A stretch of 64,000 bases of DNA from Lysinibacillus sp. ZYM-1. GTDB lineage: Bacteria; Bacillota; Bacilli; Bacillales_A; Planococcaceae. Within the stretch, counting starts at the first letter, position 1; every line of letters begins with the position of its first letter. This document shows positions 8,383-16,979 of this stretch, piece after piece. The stretch covers positions 62,001 through 126,000 of the forward strand of contig NZ_KQ465108.1 of assembly GCF_001308875.1 (NCBI RefSeq). The letters run 5' to 3'. Both the position numbers and the translations under genes were made by a program. The notes under the pieces were generated by a model that was not told the origin of the DNA, searched no databases, and saw only the letters and a program-made list of their open reading frames with translations.

Positions 8383-9210
8383 TTGAAAATTGATGTTAAT
8401 CAGCTAGCAGAGCATTTAGCACACACACCTTTTCAAGTTGAAGGCGTATATCGATATACTAGAAATTCAGGTGTGCCTTATGCTGACTATACAGATTCGT
8501 TTCCCGGTTTTGTTTTTCCACTGACGGGAAAGATACAATTTCAATTCAATGGCACACCTTATATCTTTTCGCCAGGAAAAGTTGTGCATGGGGGTGCAAA
8601 AATGAAACTAGATCAAAAAAATTATGATAATACAAATTGGGAGTATATTCTTGTGTTATATCGGATATGTAACACAGAACTAGAAGAGACAAGCCTTTCT
8701 CATCAACATTTTGAATTATCGACAGGACAATCTCCTCGTCTTATCGAATTAATTATGCGACTTTGGCATGTGTATAATCAGCGTGGAGGGATTCCAATGT
8801 TTCAGACCGAAATGCTATTTCGTGATGTACTCAATGAAGCCTTATTATGTGTTGTTAATAGACAACATAGTTGTGAATCACACACATTATTCGAACGGGT
8901 ATCTACTTATATTCATGAATACTATTACCAAAGCCTTTCAATCGCCTCGCTTGCCGAGCAAAATAACGTAAATAGAAATCGACTTTCTTATGTGTTTAGA
9001 AAATATGCAGGGATGGGACCAGCGGAATATTTATTAAACTATCGTATAAACATAGCGCAAGAAATGCTCTTTACAAGTGATGCATCTGTACAACAAATTG
9101 CGCAAACTGTTGGAATTGATGACCCTTTTTATTTTAGTAGAGTGTTCAAGAAACAATTGGGTATTTCACCTACTGAATATCGAGAGAAGTTCATCAATAA
9201 TCCATGCTAA
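8383..9210 (+). CDS. AraC-family transcriptional regulator
   Basis: 275 residues from a TTG, seven bases after GAGGT. The N-terminal half is a cupin-like effector arm (TDSFPGFVFPLTGKIQF, FSPGKVVHGG). The C-terminal 100 residues are the double HTH (LSIASLAEQNNVNRNRLSYVFRKY and QQIAQTVGIDDPFYFSRVFKKQ, ending SPTEYRE). Together with the Fur-box promoter upstream and the siderophore-binding protein 83 bases downstream, it is best read as a siderophore- or iron-responsive activator of that gene. Unlike the regulator at 2734 it has no fused binding domain. Confidence 0.85.
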   Translation: MKIDVNQLAEHLAHTPFQVEGVYRYTRNSGVPYADYTDSFPGFVFPLTGKIQFQFNGTPYIFSPGKVVHGGAKMKLDQKNYDNTNWEYILVLYRICNTELEETSLSHQHFELSTGQSPRLIELIMRLWHVYNQRGGIPMFQTEMLFRDVLNEALLCVVNRQHSCESHTLFERVSTYIHEYYYQSLSIASLAEQNNVNRNRLSYVFRKYAGMGPAEYLLNYRINIAQEMLFTSDASVQQIAQTVGIDDPFYFSRVFKKQLGISPTEYREKFINNPC

Positions 9211-9293
9211 TTTCAACAAACATCCATTCAAATCCAAAAATTACTTTACTATACTAATGGTAGACCAAAGATAATATGTTGGAGGAATTACAG

Positions 9294-10259
9294 ATGCAAA
9301 AGTTTAAAGGCCTGTTATTCTCAATACTAGTAGTGGCAGGCATACTAGGAGGTTGTAATGCAACACCTGTTGAAAAGGAAGCATTAACTACAGTAGGAAC
9401 ACCGACATCAGTAGTTCCTGATTGGCCAAGAACAATTAAGGATGCCTTAGGTAAAGAAATTGTGATTGAGAAAAAGCCAGAAAAGTTGGCCTCTTTATGG
9501 TATTTTTTTCCTGAAATATTAGTTGCATTAGGTGAGCCGCCTGCTGCTACTACTGAAAAAGAGTATCTTTCTTCTTTATCTTATTTAAAAGGAAAGCTTG
9601 ATTCAACCGAAGAATTGGGAGATAAAGTGTCCCCTAGTATTGAAAAAATTCTATCGATTGGTCCTGATTATATTTTAGCAACAGAACACCATGAAAAATT
9701 GTATGATTCACTAGAAAAAGTTGCCCCAGTCATTACATTAAAATTCAAGGACATCTATGAAAATTGGCAATACGGAATCCGTACAGTAGCTGAGATCATT
9801 GGGAAAGAGGACGAAGCGGAAAAAGTCATTGATAAAATGATGAAAGACATCACAACTGGACGTGAAGCATTAAAGTCAATGCAGGGAGAGTCAGTAGCAC
9901 TTATATTATCTTGGGATGGAAAAACGTTTAATGTTTTAGGTAAAGATAATCCTGTTTATACACTTGCATTTGATAAAGAAAAGGGACTGGATCTTACACC
10001 GGATAATTCATTCAATGGTAACAATAATCAATTTACTGCATTTGAAGGAATTTCTACCGTTCAAGCAGACCATATTTTCCTTATAGGTGACATTACAAAA
10101 GAGGAAACATTAATGAGTGAATTAAATCAAAGCAATGTCTGGAATAATATGAATGCCGTAAAGAAAGGTAATATTCATTTGATGGATACGTCTGCTATTA
10201 CTGGTGGTCCATTAGCTATCGAATACGCTTTGCAAAATATAACAAATGCCCTGCAATAG
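9294..10259 (+). CDS. Second iron-siderophore substrate-binding lipoprotein
   Basis: 321 residues from the ATG at 9294; the in-frame ATG at 9276 would include the ribosome-binding site TTGGAGGAA. Lipobox LGGC gives Cys21. The mature protein is again a FecB/PF01497 fold (DALGKEIVIEKKPEKLASL, SIGPDYILATEHHEKLYDSLEKVAPVI, VWNNMNAVKKGNIHLMD) but differs from the protein at 1601, suggesting a different siderophore. No permease or ATPase gene is adjacent. It is followed by a cupin gene 61 bases on, probably in the same transcript. Confidence 0.87.
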   Translation: MQKFKGLLFSILVVAGILGGCNATPVEKEALTTVGTPTSVVPDWPRTIKDALGKEIVIEKKPEKLASLWYFFPEILVALGEPPAATTEKEYLSSLSYLKGKLDSTEELGDKVSPSIEKILSIGPDYILATEHHEKLYDSLEKVAPVITLKFKDIYENWQYGIRTVAEIIGKEDEAEKVIDKMMKDITTGREALKSMQGESVALILSWDGKTFNVLGKDNPVYTLAFDKEKGLDLTPDNSFNGNNNQFTAFEGISTVQADHIFLIGDITKEETLMSELNQSNVWNNMNAVKKGNIHLMDTSAITGGPLAIEYALQNITNALQ

Positions 10260-10320
10260 TAATAAAAAATAGAGAAGAATTCCTATCGAATAAAAATGAC
10301 AAAAATAAGGAGAGATGAAT

Positions 10321-10659
10321 ATGGATTATCAAGTTATTAATCTAAATGAGCAACTATCTAAAATAAGTGAACTTTGGACTCCGAAAGTCGTTGGTGAAAT
10401 AAACGATTTTCAGTTCAAATTGGTTAAGATGGCTGGGGACTTTATATGGCATGACCATCAAGGCGCCGATAAGGTATTTATTGTGCTTGAAGGAGAGATG
10501 TTCATCGCTTTTCGCGATGGTCAGGTAAAAATTTCAAAAGGTGAGATGTTTATTGTTCCAGGAGGGGCTGAGCAAAAGCCATTCACTGAAACAGAATGCC
10601 ATATTATGTTGGTGGAACCTAAAGGAGCAGTAAACACTGGCAATATTGAATCCAAATAA
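10321..10659 (+). CDS. Single-domain cupin protein
   Basis: 112 residues. The ATG at 10321 is chosen because AAGGAGA ends seven bases before it; the ATG at 10315 is too close. A cupin_2 barrel is seen with motif 1 WHDHQGADKVFIVLEGEM and motif 2 KGEMFIVPGGAEQKP. The substrate is unknown. Position after the siderophore-binding gene and before a terminator suggests a shared transcript. Confidence 0.8.
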   Translation: MDYQVINLNEQLSKISELWTPKVVGEINDFQFKLVKMAGDFIWHDHQGADKVFIVLEGEMFIAFRDGQVKISKGEMFIVPGGAEQKPFTETECHIMLVEPKGAVNTGNIESK

Positions 10660-10759
10660 ACAGCAGCCAGAAGTCATTTTCTTTAAGTCCCATTGTTACC
10701 TTCTTCACCAAGTGTTTTAATTGGAAAAGCTTTTTCAAAATGCTATAAAAGTTCACTTT

Positions 10760-10788
10760 AAGAATCCGAATTTCGGGTTCTTTTTTTG
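10760..10788 (+). terminator. Terminator of the siderophore/cupin transcript
   Basis: AAGAATCCGAA and TTCGGGTTCTT form a tight 11-base-pair stem (one wobble), with seven T after. Confidence 0.82.
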
Positions 10789-10905
10789 TTAAAGAAAAGT
10801 TTAGTTTATCCATACACACATTACTAGAACAAAGAGTTTACCAGTTTTTCTGGTTTAATTGTGTCTTAGCGTTCAAATTATACAAGGAAATATTCCTAAA
10901 TTTAA

Positions 10906-11433
10906 CATTTTGATCAAATTGGGATGACATGGGTGCTTTATCATGAGTCTGATATGCAAAATTATGCATCATATGGACAAGAAGATGGAAATACTATAAA
11001 AGGTAAATTTAATGCAGAACCAGGAAAGTACTATTTATATATTTATAAATTTGATAATGAAAATGGGACAAATACAGTAAATGTACGGAATGGAGCACAA
11101 ACAGAGATAGAGCCAAACAATCACCCAGAGGAAGCGACTATGATTCCATTAAATACGCCTCTGAAAGGTAGCTTGATTGATGATGATAATACGGATGTAT
11201 ACCAATTCGATGTTACGTCTCCAAAAGAAATAGATATTTCGGTTGTAAATGAAAATCAAATTGGAATGACATGGGTGCTTCATCATGAGTCTGATATGCA
11301 AAATTACGCCTCATATGGCCAAGAAGATGGAAATGTTATAAAAGGTAAATTTAATGCGGAACAAGGAAAGTATTATTTATATATTTATAAATTTAATAAT
11401 GAAAACGGAACATATACAGTTAATGTACATTAA
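10906..11433 (+). pseudogene. Truncated fragment of a secreted protein with tandem beta-sandwich repeats
   Basis: An in-frame stop at 10903 precedes the fragment, so the N-terminal part and any signal peptide are missing. The remaining 170 or so codons hold two copies of a unit with a 342-base (114-residue) period: QIGMTWVLYHESDMQNYASY at 10915 and its near copy at 11257, each ending in YYLYIYKF and a TVNV strand, linked by EPNNHPEEATMIPLN and DDDNTDVYQF. The pattern resembles pre-peptidase C-terminal domains in secreted bacillar peptidases. There is no ribosome-binding site, so it is probably untranslated debris. Confidence 0.65.
10915..11431 (+). repeat. Two direct repeats, period 342 bp
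   Basis: Segments of about 170 bases starting at 10915 and 11257 are nearly identical over most of their length, differing mainly at third codon positions. This points to a recent domain duplication within the parent gene. Confidence 0.75.
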
Positions 11434-11634
11434 TAGTCTAGCGAGTAGCATTGAAAATGAAAAGTTAGTTCGGGATTATTTAGATGGAATAGCTATAAAA
11501 CAAAAGTGATGATAAGGTTAGTGCTGAATTAAAAATAAAAGATCCTTGCGATGAATAGTATCCCCTTTAAGTAGACGATGAAAAAATACTATAATTTTAG
11601 TCAACTACATGTCCTATTTGGAGGGGATTTTTCT

Positions 11635-11766
11635 ATGAGTAGAAAAAATAAAGACTATTCAACAGAATTAGAAATAGTGGTAGTTGACGGTTATTTGATA
11701 TGGACACCTTTTAAGAAGCATGTTACTTGGATATGTTATGATCAAATTTGTGAGGAAATGTACTAA
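11635..11766 (+). CDS. Very small hypothetical protein
   Basis: 43 codons from the ATG at 11635, seven to ten bases after GGAGGGG. The product begins MSRKNKDYSTELEIVV and ends WICYDQICEEMY; no motif or membrane segment is evident. The strong ribosome-binding site and the following small gene 28 bases downstream are the main support. It could still be chance or the remnant of a larger gene. Confidence 0.4.
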   Translation: MSRKNKDYSTELEIVVVDGYLIWTPFKKHVTWICYDQICEEMY

Positions 11767-11794
11767 CGGTTAACAGAAAAAAGGGGGGCAAAAG

Positions 11795-11950
11795 ATGGAT
11801 AATCAATATTTTGTAGGTTGGGGTACATTGGCATTGATAAATGCTGGTATTGCACAAGGGAAGAATAGAACAGGGCTAAATTGGTTTTTCCTTTCTCTTT
11901 TGTTAGGACCATTGGCAACACTAATTTTGTTATTTGTTGAAAAACGATAA
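11795..11950 (+). CDS. Small membrane protein (51 residues)
   Basis: ATG at 11795 preceded by AAAGGGGGG. The product has a hydrophobic first half (YFVGWGTLALINAGIA), a polar turn KNRTGLNW, and a second hydrophobic helix (FFLSLLLGPLATLILLFV) with a basic end. The turn plus the FLLG-L-LGP-type helix recurs in many tiny bacterial membrane proteins that I cannot assign a function. It lies 28 bases after the 43-codon ORF and probably shares its transcript. Confidence 0.6.
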   Translation: MDNQYFVGWGTLALINAGIAQGKNRTGLNWFFLSLLLGPLATLILLFVEKR

Positions 11951-12132
11951 TAATACTACCTCCTTATTGAACTAACAGAGTTTTAATAAAAACGTAGTCG
12001 ATGATAGCTCTGCTTATTTTTTACTTCCATAGTGTCATACCTAAAGTGTTGTGGATTGGATTTTTCTTCTTTCTAAACAAACAACATGTGTGATATATTT
12101 CTAAGGATTAACTTTTAGGAAGGAAGTAAGTG

Positions 12133-12984
12133 ATGAAAAATCAATTGATACGGTTAATCGCCATTGTTCTACTTGGTATGTGTGTCTATATTGATATGTA
12201 CCAAAATGGTGAATTAGGGTTAATGCAAATTTTTGCTTATGTTGGCTTATTAGGTTTTACTTTTGTAATTGGTATTCCAATAATCTTTATTAAAAACAAG
12301 ATTAGTTTATCAAAAAAAATTGGTTTGCTTTTTATTAGCATGGTCATAGCAGCAGTAATTCCCTTTTTGGGATTTGGAAATTTAAAAATTATCCTTGAAG
12401 ATCATTTAATTAATAAAGAGATTGAAAAAGTTGACAATCAATATAATGTAGAATTGCAAAAGGATAGCGTGTTTTTAGCATTTGATAACCATCTTTTAGT
12501 TGGAAATAAAGATGATTTACTGGGGAACATGGACAAAACTCTATTAGTTTATGATTCTTTAGGGAAAGAAACTAAGAGAATAAAAATAACAGAATTAGCA
12601 AAAGCAGCCGTACCTTATCTGCCCCTTAACGATAAAGAAAAGGAAACAACCTATTTTGATGATATGAAGACGCAAGGGATTACATATGATCTTTTGAAAA
12701 AAATAAATGGCAATGACATACAACTTTTTTTTAGATACGTGACAACGGAAGTTCCGGAGGATTATAAATATGAACCAGATATGCCAAGCGATGCAAGGGA
12801 CGTAAAATTCCATTATGATATCACTTATTCACCGGTTTTAGATGAAAAGGGAGAATTTATTTTTAATTCTGATACATTCCATTTATTTAAAAACAACCAA
12901 TCAATTCGAGTTAGTTACAAAGCTGTGGGAATTGAAGCCATTGTTGCACCAAGCTCTGCAGTGTTAGTAAATGAAATCAATTAA
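12133..12984 (+). CDS. Membrane-anchored protein of unknown function
   Basis: 283 residues from the ATG at 12133 (the GTG at 12130 is possible) after AGGAAGGAAG. Three membrane helices occupy roughly residues 5-25, 32-55 and 62-85. The remaining 200 residues are soluble and polar, probably outside the cell, with YNVELQKDSVFLAFDN and a late YKYEPDMP loop. No family recognised. It stands alone; the following 600 bases contain only relics. Confidence 0.65.
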   Translation: MKNQLIRLIAIVLLGMCVYIDMYQNGELGLMQIFAYVGLLGFTFVIGIPIIFIKNKISLSKKIGLLFISMVIAAVIPFLGFGNLKIILEDHLINKEIEKVDNQYNVELQKDSVFLAFDNHLLVGNKDDLLGNMDKTLLVYDSLGKETKRIKITELAKAAVPYLPLNDKEKETTYFDDMKTQGITYDLLKKINGNDIQLFFRYVTTEVPEDYKYEPDMPSDARDVKFHYDITYSPVLDEKGEFIFNSDTFHLFKNNQSIRVSYKAVGIEAIVAPSSAVLVNEIN

Positions 12985-13092
12985 AGTTGCATTTTATTTG
13001 GTCATTTATTGCTAACAAAGAGGTTAATTGATTAGATAATAAAGAACAGGACAAGCTTATTAAACTAATGAGTGCGTTAATTAAAGATCATT

Positions 13093-13117
13093 GAGTTGCA
13101 TAGGCAGCTCTTTTTTT
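13093..13117 (+). terminator. Short terminator hairpin
   Basis: GAGTTGC and GCAGCTC (one wobble) around ATAG, then seven T. The 20 codons just before it (LDNKEQDKLIKLMSALIKDH, frame closed upstream) look like the tail of a lost gene. Confidence 0.6.
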
Positions 13118-13267
13118 CTTTATTGAACTAACTGTAGGTTAAAGAATAAGTCCTCAAAGGAACACCCTATCTATTCACCTATAATTCACCCAAAAGCTAC
13201 TAATTATAAGCTTGATTCGTTTCATAGTTATTACAACACTAGTTATGCCCCCATTATTATTATTAGG

Positions 13268-13413
13268 ACAACCACCTGTTTGATCCTTACCGAAACAGCG
13301 AAATTGAACAAGTTAGATTTTGATCAATACATAGAACATCTCCTCACGTGAGGGACAGTATAAACAAGTACATGCCCTGGACAATATTCAATCTGCATGT
13401 GGAAAATAAATAG
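13268..13413 (+). pseudogene. Decayed C-terminal tail of an IS66-type transposase
   Basis: Codons from 13268 read ILTETAKLNKLDFDQYIEHLL, which matches the conserved ETAK-NGL-(P)-Y-YLL segment near the end of IS66-family transposases. After a frameshift, 13354-13413 reads DSINKYMPWTIFNLHVENK, matching the following YLPW segment of the same family. Upstream sequence is no longer recognisable and no terminal inverted repeats were found. This is a relic only. Confidence 0.5.
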
Positions 13414-13589
13414 CTGTATTTCTGATAAGTAAATTAAAGATATACAGCTTATCGTACGTATTCAAAAGTTCATATTTTTTATGTCGAGATGATCATTAAA
13501 TAAAGCGTATGAGTGATTCATAAATAATTTTAAAATTTTTGAACGAAATGAAAAATCGCTCCGTCTAATGGAGGAAGGAGGCGAAAAGG

Positions 13590-14090
13590 ATGGAATTTGA
13601 AATCGTGCAGCGTGCTATAGGTGGAGATCATGAAGCGATACTTTCCCTTATTGAATTGGATGAGGATATTTTATATCGCATGGCCTTTACATATATGAAA
13701 AATGAGCAAGATGCTATGGACGTGATGCAGGATCTTGTTTACAAGGCACTGAAAAAAATGCATACCGTTCAACAGCACGAATATGCCAGAACATGGCTTG
13801 TGCGCGTCTTAATCAATTGTTGTAAAGATCATTTAAGAAAACGTCCACCTACTGTTCCGATTGAGGAACACCACTTATCTGAGTGGGTCATCTATTCAGA
13901 TATGGAGAGATTATTGGAACATTTATCTTTGTCGGAGCAGCAACTCGTCTATATGAAATATTTCCAGCAATTAAAGAATAAAGAAATTGCTGAGCTAAAT
14001 CAAATTCCTGAGGGTACTGTAAAGTCTAAGCTTCATCACATATTAAAGAAGCTTAGAAACTTTGCTAGAGAAAAGGAGGACTGGTTATGA
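13590..14090 (+). CDS. ECF-type RNA polymerase sigma factor (second copy)
   Basis: 166 residues, ATG after a strong GGAGGAAGGAGG site. Region 2 (LYRMAFTYMKNEQDAMDVMQDLVYKAL) and region 4 (LSEQQLVYMKYFQQLKNKEIAEL, IPEGTVKSKLHHILKKL) are intact, with no region 3. It resembles the SigV/SigM-like ECF group of bacilli. Its stop overlaps the next ATG by four bases (ATGA), coupling it to the DUF4179 protein. It belongs to the same type of module as 5805-7944. Confidence 0.88.
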   Translation: MEFEIVQRAIGGDHEAILSLIELDEDILYRMAFTYMKNEQDAMDVMQDLVYKALKKMHTVQQHEYARTWLVRVLINCCKDHLRKRPPTVPIEEHHLSEWVIYSDMERLLEHLSLSEQQLVYMKYFQQLKNKEIAELNQIPEGTVKSKLHHILKKLRNFAREKEDWL

Positions 14091-15346
14091 ATAAACCATT
14101 GATTGACGTTCCAAAGGAGAAACTTCAACAAGTTCGAATGGACATGTTTCGGAAAGTTCAACGAGAAAAAAGAACAAAGAAGCGCATTGTTTCGGTTACA
14201 TTCATCTCCATGCTTTGCTTTTGCCTTATCTTTTCAATTCGCGTTTCTCCAACGATTGCTAGCCAAGTTGCAAAAATACCTGGCTTTCAAGCAATTGTAT
14301 CTGCGGTTGTAAGAGATAAAGGGATAAAAGATGTTGTGGACAATGACTACTATGAAGAAATCAATACGACGCAGTCTAAAAACGGCCTATCGCTTACATT
14401 GCAAGGCGTAATTGCAGATAATACGGGATTAGTACTTTACTATGACGCCGACGCCTCATTTGATATGTCGGAAGTACACTTGGAGGAAGTTCAATTGTTC
14501 CAAGGAGACGAAGAAATTAAAGGCGGAGGTTCATTTACAAGTCATCAATCATATCAAACGAGCATCTCTTCTTCAGTTGACTATAGTTTTTCAGAGCCTT
14601 TCCCTTATACTTCAAAAGATTTTAAAGTGGTTTTTCGTTTTTATGAAAAAGATAAGGGGAACATTGCAATTACTATACCGTTTTCACTACAAAACGAAAT
14701 CGCAAAAGAAAAAATTATTACTGCGGATCGTACTGTAGACGTCGGTGGTCAGAAATTTACGATTACAAAAATTCGCCGTTCTCCACTAAGAACGGCAATC
14801 GATATCGAATTAGATGAAGCGAATACGATGCAAATTTTAGCGCTTGAAGATATTGCGGTCGAGTTGGAAAATGGGGAGCGAAGAGAAGGCATTAAATATG
14901 GCTTGTCATTAGGCGGTGGTATTCGCGATGGCAAATTCACGCTTAATTTACAAAGTAATTATTTCCATGATTCAGATTCACTCAAAATATTAATTGGAGC
15001 TGTTCAAGCCGTTCCAAAGGGCGAGGATTTTATCGAAGTTGATTTTGGCACAAAGGAAGTACTCACGAAGCCCGATTATTTGGATTGGGATATTTCTGTA
15101 ACGGAGCAAAGTGTATCATTTGCTGCAAAGAAATGGGATGATAGAAGGGCACATTCGTTTCTAAATAGTGCTGTAAAAGAAGATGGTACGACGCTAAAAT
15201 ACAAAGGTAGCTCGTTCTCAGATGATTATCAGTACCTATTTGAAACGGAGAACTTTGAAAAATATGATGGCAAAGCAAAAATGTATATAAACTATTACGC
15301 CAATCCTATTGGGAAAAAAATTGAACTGAATATTCCTTTGCAATAA
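14087..15346 (+). CDS. DUF4179-domain membrane protein, probable anti-sigma factor (second copy)
   Basis: 419 residues. A basic cytoplasmic N-terminus of about 40 residues, one membrane helix (IVSVTFISMLCFCLIFSI), then the DUF4179 domain (PGFQAIVSAVVRDKGIKDVV, SLTLQGVIADNTGLVLYY) and a beta-rich extracellular tail. Overlap with the ECF gene and the shared layout with the protein at 6334 support an anti-sigma role, which is inferred. The N-terminal cytoplasmic part is short and lacks a clear zinc-binding (ZAS) motif. Confidence 0.82.
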   Translation: MNKPLIDVPKEKLQQVRMDMFRKVQREKRTKKRIVSVTFISMLCFCLIFSIRVSPTIASQVAKIPGFQAIVSAVVRDKGIKDVVDNDYYEEINTTQSKNGLSLTLQGVIADNTGLVLYYDADASFDMSEVHLEEVQLFQGDEEIKGGGSFTSHQSYQTSISSSVDYSFSEPFPYTSKDFKVVFRFYEKDKGNIAITIPFSLQNEIAKEKIITADRTVDVGGQKFTITKIRRSPLRTAIDIELDEANTMQILALEDIAVELENGERREGIKYGLSLGGGIRDGKFTLNLQSNYFHDSDSLKILIGAVQAVPKGEDFIEVDFGTKEVLTKPDYLDWDISVTEQSVSFAAKKWDDRRAHSFLNSAVKEDGTTLKYKGSSFSDDYQYLFETENFEKYDGKAKMYINYYANPIGKKIELNIPLQ

Positions 15347-15352
15347 AGTAAA

Positions 15353-15392
15353 GATGTTCAAAAAGGTTCTCCTTTTTGAACATCTGTTTTTT
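15353..15392 (+). terminator. Terminator of the second ECF/anti-sigma operon
   Basis: GATGTTCAAAAAGG and CCTTTTTGAACATC pair perfectly (14 bp) around TTCT, followed by TGTTTTTT. Confidence 0.9.
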
Positions 15393-15414
15393 ATATTTTC
15401 ATTGAGGGGTTCTA

Positions 15415-15692
15415 ATGAAAGAAATTAAAGAAGCAAACATTGAAACGAAAAATTTGACGAAAGAAAAAATAATAGATATTATAGATATATTAAGTCCTTA
15501 ATATAGTGATAACATGAAGTTAACTAAAGCAGCAAATATTTATCTAATTACTAATAAAGTTCGTAAAGTGTCAATCTCAGGTACAAACGAAGGTTATAAT
15601 TAAAACCAGACTGGGAGGAAATTTCTTTACTGGGTGTTATACAAGCCATCTTAGGTTTGATAACTATTTTTGATTATTGTTTAAACAGCTGA
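15415..15692 (+). pseudogene. Decayed small gene
   Basis: An ATG after GAGGGG opens a frame (MKEIKEANIETKN...) that is closed by TAA at 15499, continues in the same frame to a second stop near 15600 (NMKLTKAANIYLITNKVRKVSI), and resumes after a +1 shift (LKPDWEEISLLGVIQAILGL). Continuous coding character across the stops suggests a broken gene of about 90 codons. Family not recognised. Confidence 0.45.
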
Positions 15693-15835
15693 GGAAAAAC
15701 CTTTGGATGAATTAAATCAAACATTTACTGTTGACTTGGTTAATGAGATGTAAAAGACATCATCACTATCGTCTTTTACTCTAATTATAGATATTGAAGG
15801 TCTGTAATATATATTATAAGGTGGAGGAAAATATG

Positions 15836-16741
15836 ATGAATAAATATGATTGTATTATTATTGGTGGGGGTCCTGCTGGATTAAGTGCCGCCTTAACATT
15901 AGGAAGAGCGCGCAGAAAGATTGCAATATTTGAAAATGGAACAAATCGAAATCGTGTAACTCAGGAGTCACATGGTTTTTTAACAAGAGATGGCATAAAG
16001 CCACAAGCGTTTAAGAATATTGCTATGAAAGAATTAGAATCCTATCCCTCTATTTCAATATTGGATCAGACAGTTATCGAGATAAATGAAGATGATAGCA
16101 GTGACTTTTTTCTAGTAAATACTTCGAATAATGAATCCTATTTATCTGAAAAAATACTGTTAGCTACTGGTATACAAGAGGAATTTAACCTACCACAAAT
16201 CAGACAATATTATGGTAAAAGTATGTTCAGCTGTCCATATTGCGATGGTTGGGAGCTGAGGGACAAGCCATTAGCTATAATAGCAGAAAACGAAGCAAGC
16301 ATTAGTCATATGACCAAATTGGTTTATAATTGGTCACAGGATTTAATTGTTTTTACAAATGGTCTTCAACTTTCCGATAATGTACGAAATGATTTTGAAA
16401 GAAAAAAAATTAAAGTTTATACAGCTGTTATAAAAAATTTACATGGAGATGATGGTAACTTATTTAGTATTGAATTAGAAACAGGTGAAAACATTTTAAG
16501 AAGTGGTGGGTTTGTAGTTCCGAGTTTCTATCGCCCAAATAAATTTGCTAAACAGTTAAATTGTCAAGTTGGTGAAAATGGAGCAATTATTACAGATGGT
16601 GCTGGACGAACAACTGCGGATGGAATATATATTGCAGGTGAAACTGAAAAGGGTGGTCCATCTTCTTTGATGATTGCTGCAGCGGAAGGTTTTAAGGCTG
16701 CTTCAAGCATAAACATGGATATAACAGTGGAAAGATTTTAA
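15836..16741 (+). CDS. Thioredoxin-reductase-like FAD disulfide oxidoreductase
   Basis: 301 residues from the ATG at 15836, eight bases after GGAGG. The FAD-binding motif GGGPAG is at residues 10-15, a redox CPYC pair is at 133-136 (SCPYCDGWE) and the C-terminal FAD motif TADGIYIAGE follows. Where thioredoxin reductase has a glycine-rich NADPH motif (GGGDSA), this protein reads AIIAENEAS, so NADPH binding looks degenerate. CPYCDG with a weak NADPH site recalls GliT/DepH-type dithiol oxidases that pass electrons to oxygen; that is an inference. It is monocistronic with a strong terminator. Confidence 0.8.
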   Translation: MNKYDCIIIGGGPAGLSAALTLGRARRKIAIFENGTNRNRVTQESHGFLTRDGIKPQAFKNIAMKELESYPSISILDQTVIEINEDDSSDFFLVNTSNNESYLSEKILLATGIQEEFNLPQIRQYYGKSMFSCPYCDGWELRDKPLAIIAENEASISHMTKLVYNWSQDLIVFTNGLQLSDNVRNDFERKKIKVYTAVIKNLHGDDGNLFSIELETGENILRSGGFVVPSFYRPNKFAKQLNCQVGENGAIITDGAGRTTADGIYIAGETEKGGPSSLMIAAAEGFKAASSINMDITVERF

Positions 16742-16747
16742 GTTGTT

Positions 16748-16786
16748 AGCTGATGAGTTAAAGATGAAACTCATCAGCTATTTTTA
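16748..16786 (+). terminator. Terminator of the flavoprotein gene
   Basis: AGCTGATGAGTT and AACTCATCAGCT pair perfectly (12 bp), then ATTTTTA. Confidence 0.88.
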
Positions 16787-16799
16787 CTTAGTCATCTAG

Positions 16800-16979
16800 G
16801 CAAGTGCAATGGGAATAATGGTTGGCTCAGGCAATGGACAATTTAGACCTGAAGAGAAACTAACACGTGCACAGGCAGTAAAGGACTAAATACAAACTGG
16901 GGAATCAGAACAACTATTTAAGGATACTCCAAGAGAGCATTGGGGATTCTTTGAAATTCATGCAACTACAACAAAATGA
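16800..16979 (+). pseudogene. SLH-domain fragment
   Basis: Reads GIMVGSGNGQFRPEEKLTRA, the second half of an S-layer homology domain, followed by an in-frame TAA and then LFKDTPREHWGFFEIHA, the start of the next SLH unit. A stop (16797-16799) also precedes it. This is debris of a cell-wall-anchored protein, not part of the S-layer gene at 25244. Confidence 0.7.
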
